This document shows, piece by piece, positions 5,960 through 12,765 of a stretch of DNA of 14,929 bases. Positions within the stretch are counted from its first letter, which is position 1; each line of letters opens with the position of its first letter. The notes below the pieces were generated by a model. The model did not search any database. It worked only from the letters and a program-made list of their open reading frames with translations, and was not told where the DNA came from. Source of the stretch: Azohydromonas lata NBRC 102462 (GTDB taxonomy: Bacteria > Pseudomonadota > Gammaproteobacteria > Burkholderiales > Burkholderiaceae_C); the NCBI GenBank assembly GCA_945878385.1, contig CAMCTE010000045.1:1-14929 (forward strand). The letters are read 5' to 3'. Made by a program: the position numbers and the translations under genes.

Positions 5960-6883
5960 ATGTCTACAGTCGATCGTCCCCGAATTTCGGTGTGGGGCCT
6001 GGGCATGGGTCTCACCGTTCTGGCCAGTTCGACCTTCGCGCAGGTGACTGCCGATGTGGCTCCCCCACAGCCTGCGGCGCCGCCATTGGTGATGCCGGCC
6101 ACGGGCGCGGGTGTGCCGAGCGTGGGCGTGATGCAGCCGGCTGAGACCGCAGGTGCGGGTCCTGGTGCGGGTCCTGGTGCGGCACCTGTTGCGCCCATGG
6201 CGGCCGCGCCTTCATCGCCAGCCGCACCTGCCACCCCGGCCGTTGCGCTGGTACCCACCTTGGCCACTGCCCGGGTGTTGTCCGTCACCAGCGTGGCACA
6301 GCCCGCTACGGCTACCCGCTTGGTATGCACCGAAGCCGCCGAGGTTCCCGTCCCCACCACGGGTGCGGGTGCGGTGGCCGGAGCCCTCGTGGGGGCCGCT
6401 GTGGGCAGCCAGGTGGGGGGTGGCTCCGGCAATGCGCTGGCCACCGCGGCGGGCTTGGTTGGGGGCGCACTGCTGGGCGACAAGGCCGAGCAGGGCGGCC
6501 GCACCCAGGCCGTGCGCCAGTGCGTCACGCAAAGCGGCATCGGGCCCAGTGTGGCTTACCAGGTGCTTTATGAATTCGCTGGGCAGCAGTACACCACCAT
6601 GCTGCCCCATCATCCGGGCACCAGCCTGCAGGTGCAGGTGAATCCGGTGGTGCCCCCGGGGGGCGGCGCGCCCAACGCTGCGGCCGCTGCGCCGCCTCTG
6701 CCGTCGGCCGTCACCCACACCGTGGTGGTGGCCGCACCGCCATACCCTTACGGCTACGGCGGCTATGCACCCCACGGGTATGCCCGCTACTGGGGGGCGC
6801 CCGTGGTGGTGGGCGTGGGCACCGTGTGGGGCCGGCCTTACGGCAGGTGGCACGGTCACGGGCACGGCCATCGGCGTTGGTGA
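5960..6883 (+). CDS. Secreted glycine-zipper protein (17 kDa surface antigen-like)
   Basis: A 307-residue predicted exported protein. ATG 5960 is chosen because AAGGAG (5946-5951) lies 8 bases ahead; an in-frame ATG at 5942 overlaps that site. A Sec-type signal peptide covers residues 1-27 (hydrophobic VWGLGMGLTVLASS, cleavage after TFA). Residues ~30-105 are a disordered Ala/Pro/Gly linker with a triple GAGP-like repeat. Residues ~135-173 form the glycine zipper (GAGAVAGALVGAAVGSQVGG, then AAGLVGGALLGDKAE) seen in SlyB/Rickettsia 17 kDa antigen-type envelope proteins. The region after it (VRQCVTQSG, YQVLYEFAGQQYTTMLPHHPG) is the conserved domain that usually follows. The C-terminus is rich in Gly/Tyr/Pro and ends in an HGHGHGH motif. 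No lipobox Cys is present. It probably sits in the outer membrane or periplasm; the exact role is not known. Confidence 0.85.
   Translation: MSTVDRPRISVWGLGMGLTVLASSTFAQVTADVAPPQPAAPPLVMPATGAGVPSVGVMQPAETAGAGPGAGPGAAPVAPMAAAPSSPAAPATPAVALVPTLATARVLSVTSVAQPATATRLVCTEAAEVPVPTTGAGAVAGALVGAAVGSQVGGGSGNALATAAGLVGGALLGDKAEQGGRTQAVRQCVTQSGIGPSVAYQVLYEFAGQQYTTMLPHHPGTSLQVQVNPVVPPGGGAPNAAAAAPPLPSAVTHTVVVAAPPYPYGYGGYAPHGYARYWGAPVVVGVGTVWGRPYGRWHGHGHGHRRW
6152..6187 (+). repeat. Three tandem 12-bp repeats inside the glycine-zipper gene
   Basis: GGTGCGGGTCCT occurs at 6152-6163 and 6164-6175, followed by a diverged third copy GGTGCGGCACCT at 6176-6187. The repeat is in frame and encodes the GAGP-GAGP-GAAP linker, so copy-number changes would lengthen or shorten the linker without breaking the gene. 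Confidence 0.85.
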
Positions 6884-6900
6884 TCGGCGTTGGTGATCGG
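6870..6900 (+). repeat. 13-bp tandem repeat across the stop codon
   Basis: ATCGGCGTTGGTG is present at 6870-6882 and again at 6883-6895, then ATCGG at 6896-6900 (about 2.4 copies). The glycine-zipper stop TGA (6881-6883) lies at the junction. Thirteen is not a multiple of three, so losing or gaining a copy would shift what follows but leave the protein end nearly unchanged. Confidence 0.85.
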
Positions 6901-7028
6901 GTGGGCCAGGGGGCTGCATTCGACCCGCGTCTGACCTGAGGCACCTCATCACCCACCCCCGGCACGCAGCACAACATGGGCGCATCGGCCTTCTTGGCCC
7001 CAGCGCAGGCCCTGTGCCCGCAACGCCC

Positions 7029-7505
7029 ATGCCTCAGCACCTGCTCGAACCCGACATCGTCTTTGTCCATATTCCGCGCTCCGAAGCGCTGGACGCGGCC
7101 ATCCGGCGCCGCGTGGAGCACCTGACGCAGTACTGCGCCGACCTTCACGCCTGCCGTGTCGTAGTGGACCAGCCCCAGCGTCATACGCATCAGGGCCGAC
7201 TCTTCGAGGTGCGGGTGGACGTGACCCTCAACGGCCGGGAGTTGGTGGCCAACCGCAGCCGGCACGAAGATGTGTACGTGGCCATGCGTGAGGCCTTTGG
7301 CGGGATGGTGCGCCAGATCGAAGACGCGGTGCGCCGCCGCCGTGCCGGCCCACAGCACAGGCAGACCGTGCGCCGCAGTGCGGCTTCGGACCAGGAGCCC
7401 ATGGGGGGACCTGGGGAAGGGTCTAGTGCAACGCCGCCACTTGCCGCAGCTGCCGCCGAGCCCGCGCCACCAGCTGCCGGCACTGCTGCGCGCTCATCAG
7501 GCTGA
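7029..7505 (+). CDS. HPF/RaiA-like ribosome hibernation (S30AE) protein with Ala/Pro tail
   Basis: From ATG 7029 the protein is 158 residues; a GTG at 7014 in the same frame is an alternative start. Neither has a clear Shine-Dalgarno. Residues ~1-105 resemble the S30AE domain of ribosome-associated inhibitors: an alternating first strand (DIVFVHIPRSEALDAAIRRRVEHL), a second helix-strand unit (ACRVVVDQP), then H.HQGRLFEVRVDVTLNGRELVANR and the terminal helix HEDVYVAMREAFGGMVRQIEDAVRRRR. The family binds the 30S decoding region and silences idle ribosomes in stationary phase. The remaining ~50 residues are a low-complexity Ala/Pro/Ser tail, not the dimerisation domain of long HPF. The last 83 bases overlap a convergent gene, so the tail may have arisen by loss of an earlier stop. 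It stands alone, not beside rpoN, so it is probably an accessory paralogue. Confidence 0.75.
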   Translation: MPQHLLEPDIVFVHIPRSEALDAAIRRRVEHLTQYCADLHACRVVVDQPQRHTHQGRLFEVRVDVTLNGRELVANRSRHEDVYVAMREAFGGMVRQIEDAVRRRRAGPQHRQTVRRSAASDQEPMGGPGEGSSATPPLAAAAAEPAPPAAGTAARSSG

Positions 7506-7884
7506 CCAGCCGCCGCCAGCGCTGTTGCAGTACAGGCTGCTCCCACTGCCGGGCCAGCGCCCAGGCCAGCGTATGGGCATCAGCCGCCCGCTGCGAGTGG
7601 GCGGGCGAGCCCAGTGCCAGGCGCCGTGCCAGCAGCGTGTGCGTCACCAGGTGCCACGCGTTGCGGTGCACCGCCGGCACCAGGGTGCCGATGGCCAACA
7701 AGCGCCGTGCGGGTTCATCATGCAGAAAGACCTCGGTCAGCAGATTCTGCAGTGCGCGTTGGGCAAACCGGGCTGTTTGCTCGGCACTGCCGTCTGCAGC
7801 GGCACCGGTTGCCGCGAGCAGGTCGAAAAGTTCCCGCTGCGGCGGATGCGGCGTGGTGCTCGGTAGGGACTGCATGGCGCTCAT
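7423..7884 (-). CDS. Hypothetical helical protein, function not recognised
   Basis: A 153-residue protein I do not recognise. It appears mostly alpha-helical, rich in Ala, Leu, Arg and Gln, with no signal peptide, membrane segment, Cys pair or evident catalytic motif. Recognisable blocks are ELFDLLAATGAAADGSAEQTA, ALQNLLTEVFLHDEPARRLLA and HLVTHTLLARRLA; the C-terminus is basic (RRWRRLVSLM, VARARRQLRQ). It is believed to be a real gene because AGGAG lies 8 bases before ATG 7884 and the composition is protein-like throughout. The spacer between ribosome site and start is a run of seven C followed by T. It overlaps the HPF-like gene tail-to-tail by 83 bases and is divergent from the WYL regulator, with 171 bases between them, making it a candidate target of that regulator. 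Confidence 0.65.
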   Translation of the reverse strand: MSAMQSLPSTTPHPPQRELFDLLAATGAAADGSAEQTARFAQRALQNLLTEVFLHDEPARRLLAIGTLVPAVHRNAWHLVTHTLLARRLALGSPAHSQRAADAHTLAWALARQWEQPVLQQRWRRLVSLMSAQQCRQLVARARRQLRQVAALH

Positions 7885-7940
7885 AGGGGGGGCTCCTGAT
7901 CGGGCAGTGATTCGTGATCCTTGACACCATGATCAGGGGG

Positions 7941-7965
7941 GAGTGGCTCAAGGAGTGAGCCACTC
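7941..7965. promoter_or_regulatory. Perfect 10-bp inverted repeat in the divergent promoter region
   Basis: GAGTGGCTCA (7941-7950) and its exact reverse complement TGAGCCACTC (7956-7965) flank a 5-base spacer AGGAG. It lies between the unrecognised minus-strand gene and the WYL regulator. There is no U-run on either side, so I read it as an operator for a dimeric regulator, most simply the adjacent WYL protein, rather than as a terminator. A TTGACA at 7921-7926 lies just before it, but a matching -10 is not visible. Confidence 0.65.
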
Positions 7966-8055
7966 AGGCGGGGGTGGTGCTACATTTTTCGCAGCGCTCC
8001 TTTCGGTGCCCGGCATGGGGCCGGACCGTGCAAGGGCGCCGTGCAGGGTGCATCC

Positions 8056-9036
8056 ATGGGCAATACCGACCGGCTCTATCGCATTGAAAGCCTCATCAAG
8101 TCCCGCGGGCATGTCAGCTTTGAAGACATGATGGAAACGCTGGAGGTTTCCCGCGCCACCCTCAAGCGCGACTTGGCCTACCTGCGGGACCGCATGGGCG
8201 CACCCATCGAATACGACCGCTTCATGGGGGGCTACACCCTGCTCAAGGACGGGCAGGATGGCCGTGGCGACCGCCACGAGTTGCCCGGGCTGTGGTTCAG
8301 CGAACGCGAGTTGTACGCTTTGCTCACGGCCCATCAACTGTTGTCGGAGATCGACACCGATGGGGTGCTCAGCCGCCACCTCCAGCCTTTGCTCGAACGG
8401 ATCCACACCTTGCTGGGTACCGACAACCTGACCTCGGCAGATGTGATCAAGCGGGTGAAGATCCTCACGCCCGCCAAGCGTCCGGTCTCCAGCCAGTGGT
8501 TCGAGCGGGTCACCGAATCGCTCATCAAGCGCCGCCGCCTGCAAATGGTTTATCACACCCGCAGCCGAGGTGAATCCGGCGCCCGCACCGTCTCACCGCA
8601 GCGCCTGGTGCATTACCGCGCCACCTGGTACCTCGACGCCTGGTGCCACAAGGCCCAGGGTCTGCGCCGCTTCGCCTTGGATGCCATCGAAGACGCCGAG
8701 GTGAGCGATGAAAAAGCCAAGGACGTGTCGCTCAAGACCGTGCAGGCCGAGATGGATGCGGGCTACGGCATCTACGCCGGGGCCAAGCCCCAGTGGGCGG
8801 TGCTCGTGTTCGAGCCGCAGGCCGCACAGTGGATTTCACGCGAACAGTGGCACCCGCAGCAGGAAGGCCGTTGGCGCGATGACGGCCGCTTCGAACTGCG
8901 CCTGCCCTACGTTCAGGAAACCGAGGTGGTGATGGATGTGCTGCGACACGGCGCGGAGGTCACCGTGCTGTCGCCCGCGTCCCTGGTCAAGCGGGTGCGC
9001 GACGCCTTGGGGGCGGCCGCGGCGCTGTACCGCTAG
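8056..9036 (+). CDS. WYL-domain transcriptional regulator (YafY-like)
   Basis: A 326-residue regulator. Residues ~4-62 are a DeoR/HTH_11-type winged helix (RLYRIESLIKSRGHVSFEDM, then LEVSRATLKRDLAYLRDRMGAPI, wing FMGGYTL). The WYL domain follows at about 130-230, with the diagnostic W191-Y192-L193 in RATWYLDAWC and the neighbouring QGLRRFALDAI. The last ~80 residues are the WCX-type C-terminal extension (AVLVFEPQAAQWI, LRLPYVQETEVVMDVLRHG, VTVLSPASLVKRVRD). WYL proteins sense ligands, often nucleotides or nucleic acid ends, and regulate nearby genes, sometimes stress or defence genes; nothing here identifies the target. ATG 8056 fits the family start; an in-frame GTG lies at 8041. It is convergent with the flavin reductase gene, only 4 bases apart. 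Confidence 0.9.
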   Translation: MGNTDRLYRIESLIKSRGHVSFEDMMETLEVSRATLKRDLAYLRDRMGAPIEYDRFMGGYTLLKDGQDGRGDRHELPGLWFSERELYALLTAHQLLSEIDTDGVLSRHLQPLLERIHTLLGTDNLTSADVIKRVKILTPAKRPVSSQWFERVTESLIKRRRLQMVYHTRSRGESGARTVSPQRLVHYRATWYLDAWCHKAQGLRRFALDAIEDAEVSDEKAKDVSLKTVQAEMDAGYGIYAGAKPQWAVLVFEPQAAQWISREQWHPQQEGRWRDDGRFELRLPYVQETEVVMDVLRHGAEVTVLSPASLVKRVRDALGAAAALYR

Positions 9037-9040
9037 CCGC

Positions 9041-9685
9041 TCAGCTGCCAGACTGCCCCGTGCGTTTGGCCCACTGCGGCCGGCGCATTTCGAAGCGGTC
9101 TTCTTCCCGCAGGGTGAAGTAGTCGCCCGCGCCGCCACCGCGCAGCACCGGGTTGCCCAGCGTGGTGCGGTACACGCCGTCCACGATCAACGACTCGTCG
9201 ATGTGCACGCCCACCACTTCGCCGAACACCATCCAGGTGTCCACCGGTGTGCCATCGGCCCGCTGCAGACGGTGCACTTGCGTCAGCCGGCATTCAAACG
9301 ACACGGGGCTTTGGGCCACCCGCGGCGAGGCAATCAGGCGCGAAGGCTCGGGCGTCAGCCCCGCCAGGGTGAACTCGTCGATCTCGGGCGGTGCATCGAT
9401 GCAGGTCTCATTCATCGCTTCGGCCAAGCCGCGCGTCACCAGGCTCCAGGCGAACTCGCCGGTGGCCTCGATATTGCGCAGGCTGTCCTTGGCCCCGATG
9501 CTGGCAAAACCCACGATGGGCGGTACATAGTTGAAGCCGTTGAAGAAACTGTAGGGCGCCAGGTTCAGCACGCCTTGCGGCGATCGGGTGGAAATCCAGC
9601 CGATGCTGCGGGGACCCACGATCGAATTGAAGGGGTCGTGCTTGAGTCCGTGGCCCTTGCTGGGTTCGTAGAAATGTCCGCTCAT
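9041..9685 (-). CDS. Flavin reductase family protein (DIM6/NTAB type)
   Basis: A 214-residue protein of the FMN-binding flavin reductase-like split-barrel family. Typical sequence: PRSIGWISTRSPQGVLNLAPYS at the flavin-binding start, GFASIGAKDSLRNIEATGEFAWS, then MNETCIDAPPEIDEFTLAGL and VFGEVVGVHIDESL. Family members bind FMN and reduce flavins or act as small NAD(P)H-dependent oxidoreductases in the cytoplasm; the exact substrate is not evident. Its ATG (9683-9685) shares four bases (ATGA) with the end of the RND pump gene, so it should be translated by coupling from the same mRNA. This is an unusual partner for an efflux pump. The gene ends 4 bases from the WYL regulator's end. Confidence 0.88.
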   Translation of the reverse strand: MSGHFYEPSKGHGLKHDPFNSIVGPRSIGWISTRSPQGVLNLAPYSFFNGFNYVPPIVGFASIGAKDSLRNIEATGEFAWSLVTRGLAEAMNETCIDAPPEIDEFTLAGLTPEPSRLIASPRVAQSPVSFECRLTQVHRLQRADGTPVDTWMVFGEVVGVHIDESLIVDGVYRTTLGNPVLRGGGAGDYFTLREEDRFEMRRPQWAKRTGQSGS

Positions 9686-12600
9686 GTGGGCTCCAAGCTA
9701 TCGCCGGTGATGGGCCCGCGCCCACTGAACCGGTCCAGCGTCAAATAGATCACGGGCGTGATGTACAGCGTGATGGCCTGCGAGACGATCAGGCCGCCCA
9801 CCACAGCCAAGCCCAAGGGTTGGCGCAATTCGGCGCCGGCGCCTATGCCCACTGCAATCGGAAGCGCCCCCACCAGCGCGGCAAGGGTGGTCATCATGAT
9901 GGGCCTGAACCGCAGGATGCAGGCCTCGCGGATGGCCACCGCCGGGCTCATGCCTTCGTGGCGTTGTGCGTCCAGGGCGAAGTCGATCATCATGATCGCG
10001 TTTTTCTTGACGATGCCGATCAACAGGATGATGCCGATGGTGGCAATCAGCGTGAGTTCCATGCCAAAGGCCATCAGCGTCAGCAGCGCCCCCGCGGCCG
10101 CCGAGGGCAGGCCCGCCAGAATGGTGATGGGGTGGATGTAGCTCTCGTACAGCACCCCCAGCAGCATGTAGATCACCACCAGCGCGGCCACGATCAGCAC
10201 CGCCTGGCCCTGCTGCGAGCTCTTGAACACCGCCGCATCGCCGCCGTACTTGGTGACGATGGACCGGGGCAGTTGGATCTCATTGCGGATTTCGTCGATG
10301 CGGTCGGTGGCGTCGCCCAGGGCTGCGCCAGGCGCCAGATTGAACGACAGCGTGACGGCTTGCAGTTGGCCCACATGGTTCACCGCCGTGGGGCCCACCG
10401 TGCGCTTGACCGTGGCCAAGGCACTCAAAGGCACCAGCGTGCCGCTGACCGATCGTACGGTGATGCCTTCGAAGGCCCGCTCGTCCACCTTGGCCTCGGG
10501 CGCGAATTCCATGATCACGCGGTAGGTGTCCACCGGCGTGAAGATGGTGGACACCTGCCGCTCGCCCAACGCCGTGTAGATGGCCGAGCGGATGGTGTCC
10601 ATGGGCACGCCCATCGAATTGGCCCGTTCGCGGTCGATGTTAAGAGTGGCCTGCAGGCCGCGCAGTTGCGAGTCGGTGGTGACATCGCGAAACAGCGCAT
10701 CGGCACGCAGCTTTTCCTGCAGCCGGTTGGCCCAGGTGTCCAACTCCGAAGGCTCGACGCTCTGCAGCACATACTGGTAGCGCGCCTTGCTCGGGCGGCT
10801 GCCCACATTGAGGTTCTGCACCGGGCGCATGAACACCGCAATGCCGGCAATGGCGCGGGTGCGCTTGCGCAGGTCTTCAATCACCGCCTTCATGGCTTCG
10901 CGCTCGGCGCGCGGCTTGAGGTTGACGAACAGCCGCGCATTGTTGGGCGTGGCGTTGCCGCCCACCACGCTGTTGACCGTGGCCACCGACGGATGCTTGA
11001 GGAAGACCTCAATCACCTTCTGCTGAAGGCTTAGCATCGCTTCAATCGACACATCTTCGGCGGCCTCGGTGGTCACTTGAATTTGGCCAATGTCCTCTTC
11101 CGGAAAAAAGCCCTTGGGGATCACCCAGAAGGTCCAGGCGGTGGCTGCGAAGGTGGCCAACGCCACGCCCAACACCGTCTTGCGCCAACGCAGGGCCAAG
11201 TCCAGGCTTCGGGTGTAGCCGCCAAGCACCGCGTCGAAACCCCGCTCAAATGAACGCACCACCGCTCCGGGCGGCTTCTTGTGGGCTTCATCGGTCAAGA
11301 AGCGCGAAGCCAGCATCGGCACCAGGGACAGCGACACGAAGGCCGAGGCCAGGATGGCCAAGCCCACCACCACGGCGAATTCATGCAGCAGCAGGCCGAT
11401 CACCCCCGGCATGAAGAACACCGGGATGAACACTGCCACCAGCGAGGTGGAAATCGAGATGATGGTGAAGCCCACCTCGCGCGCGCCTCGCAGCGCAGCT
11501 TGAAAGGGGGGCTCGCCTTTTTCCACATGGCGCACGATGTTTTCCAGCACCACGATCGCATCATCCACCACCAGGCCCACAGCCAGCGTCAAGCCCAGCA
11601 GCGAGATGTTGTCCAGCGAATAGTTCAGCCCCCACAGCATGGCCACCGCCCCCATCAGAGAAACCGGCAACGACAGGCTGGGAATGGCCGTGGCCACGAA
11701 GCGGCGCAGGAACAGGAAGATGACCAGCAGCACCAACACGATGGTGCCTATCAGCGTCAGCGTCACATCGTGCAGCGCCTCGCGAATGGAGACCGACCGG
11801 TCATTGGTCACCCGCATGGCAATCGAGGCGGGCAGTTGCGCCTTGAGCTCTTCCAACGCAGCCTTGGCCGCATCCACCACCTGCACCGTGTTGGCGTCCG
11901 GCAAACGGAATACCGCCAGTGAAATGGAGGGTTCACCGTTGAAGCTGGCAAAGCTCTTGACGGATTCGAAGCTGTCCTCCACACGGGCCACATCACGAAG
12001 GCGCACCGGTGTGCCGCCACGGCTGCTGATGATGAGGTCGCCGAACTCGGCCGCACTGCGCAGCTGCCGGTTGGCCTGCACGGTCAGAATCTGCCGCGGC
12101 CCGTCCAGTGTGCCCAGCGGCGTGTTCACATTGGCGGCAATCAGCGCCACGCGCACATCGTCCACCGTCAGGTTACGCCCCTGCAGCGCCTCAGGCAGCA
12201 GCCGCACCCGCACGGCATAGCGCTTGGCACCAAACACGCTGATCTGCGCCACACCGGCCAGTGTGGACAGGTTGGGCACGATCACTTGGTCAGCGTAGGC
12301 CTGGAGTTCGCGCGTGTCCAGCGAAGGGGAATTGAGCGTGACGAACAGTACCGGGGAGTCCGATGGGTTGACCTTGCGGTAACTCGGCGGCGCGGTCATC
12401 TCCAGCGGCAGCGCGCGCTGCGCGCGCAACAGCGCGGCCTGCACATCCACCGCCGCTGCATCGATATTGCGGCTTTCGTCGAACTCGATGGTGACGCTGG
12501 TCTGGCCCAGGGTGCTGGTGGAGCTGATCTGCGCCACGAAGGGAATGGTTTGAAACTGCTGCTCCAGCGGCAGCGCCACCGCAGTGGCCATGTCTTCGGG

Positions 12601-12765
12601 GCTGGCGCCCGGCAGATTGGCCGACACATTGATCACCGGCGTGTTGTAGCTGGGCAGGGCGGCCACCGGAATGAAGCGCAGGCTCAGCACACCGGCCACG
12701 ATGATGGCCAAGTTCAACAGCACCGTCATCACCGGACGGCGGATGAAGATCTCTGAGAGGTTCAT
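9682..12765 (-). CDS. RND efflux pump inner-membrane transporter (MdtB/MdtC-like, HAE1 type)
   Basis: The 1027-residue proton-driven efflux transporter is full length for the family. It begins MNLSEIFIRRPVMTVLLNLA (first membrane segment), followed by the periplasmic porter domain (LPSYNTPVINVSANLPGASPEDMA, a family hallmark), TM2-6, a second porter half and TM8-12. The proton-relay Asp pair is D401-D402 in GLVVDDAIVVLENI, and the partner Lys region is visible in IGIVKKNAIMMIDFA. PTAVNHVGQLQAVTLSF is typical of the MdtBC/MuxBC branch rather than AcrB. Only one such pump gene is present, although MdtB/C pumps often work as B-C heteromers. It overlaps the fusion-protein gene and the flavin reductase gene by four bases each. 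Substrates cannot be inferred beyond lipophilic or amphipathic compounds. Confidence 0.95.
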   Translation of the reverse strand: MNLSEIFIRRPVMTVLLNLAIIVAGVLSLRFIPVAALPSYNTPVINVSANLPGASPEDMATAVALPLEQQFQTIPFVAQISSTSTLGQTSVTIEFDESRNIDAAAVDVQAALLRAQRALPLEMTAPPSYRKVNPSDSPVLFVTLNSPSLDTRELQAYADQVIVPNLSTLAGVAQISVFGAKRYAVRVRLLPEALQGRNLTVDDVRVALIAANVNTPLGTLDGPRQILTVQANRQLRSAAEFGDLIISSRGGTPVRLRDVARVEDSFESVKSFASFNGEPSISLAVFRLPDANTVQVVDAAKAALEELKAQLPASIAMRVTNDRSVSIREALHDVTLTLIGTIVLVLLVIFLFLRRFVATAIPSLSLPVSLMGAVAMLWGLNYSLDNISLLGLTLAVGLVVDDAIVVLENIVRHVEKGEPPFQAALRGAREVGFTIISISTSLVAVFIPVFFMPGVIGLLLHEFAVVVGLAILASAFVSLSLVPMLASRFLTDEAHKKPPGAVVRSFERGFDAVLGGYTRSLDLALRWRKTVLGVALATFAATAWTFWVIPKGFFPEEDIGQIQVTTEAAEDVSIEAMLSLQQKVIEVFLKHPSVATVNSVVGGNATPNNARLFVNLKPRAEREAMKAVIEDLRKRTRAIAGIAVFMRPVQNLNVGSRPSKARYQYVLQSVEPSELDTWANRLQEKLRADALFRDVTTDSQLRGLQATLNIDRERANSMGVPMDTIRSAIYTALGERQVSTIFTPVDTYRVIMEFAPEAKVDERAFEGITVRSVSGTLVPLSALATVKRTVGPTAVNHVGQLQAVTLSFNLAPGAALGDATDRIDEIRNEIQLPRSIVTKYGGDAAVFKSSQQGQAVLIVAALVVIYMLLGVLYESYIHPITILAGLPSAAAGALLTLMAFGMELTLIATIGIILLIGIVKKNAIMMIDFALDAQRHEGMSPAVAIREACILRFRPIMMTTLAALVGALPIAVGIGAGAELRQPLGLAVVGGLIVSQAITLYITPVIYLTLDRFSGRGPITGDSLEPT

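Noticed and set aside
7921..7926. TTGACA as the -35 box of a WYL-gene promoter
   Set aside because: No acceptable -10 hexamer at 16-18 bases (this falls within the inverted repeat), so a promoter call is not supported.
7941..7965. Reading the inverted repeat as a terminator
   Set aside because: No T-run follows on either strand and it lies in a divergent, not convergent, region.
8056..9036. WYL regulator as part of a phage-defence island (BrxR/CapW-like)
   Set aside because: No defence genes are near, and the neighbours are housekeeping or unknown genes. WYL regulators of this type are common outside defence loci.
9820..11034. 404-codon plus-strand open frame inside the RND gene
   Set aside because: Antisense to an unmistakable RND transporter; its His/Gln/Arg-rich composition is what the reverse complement of membrane-protein codons gives.
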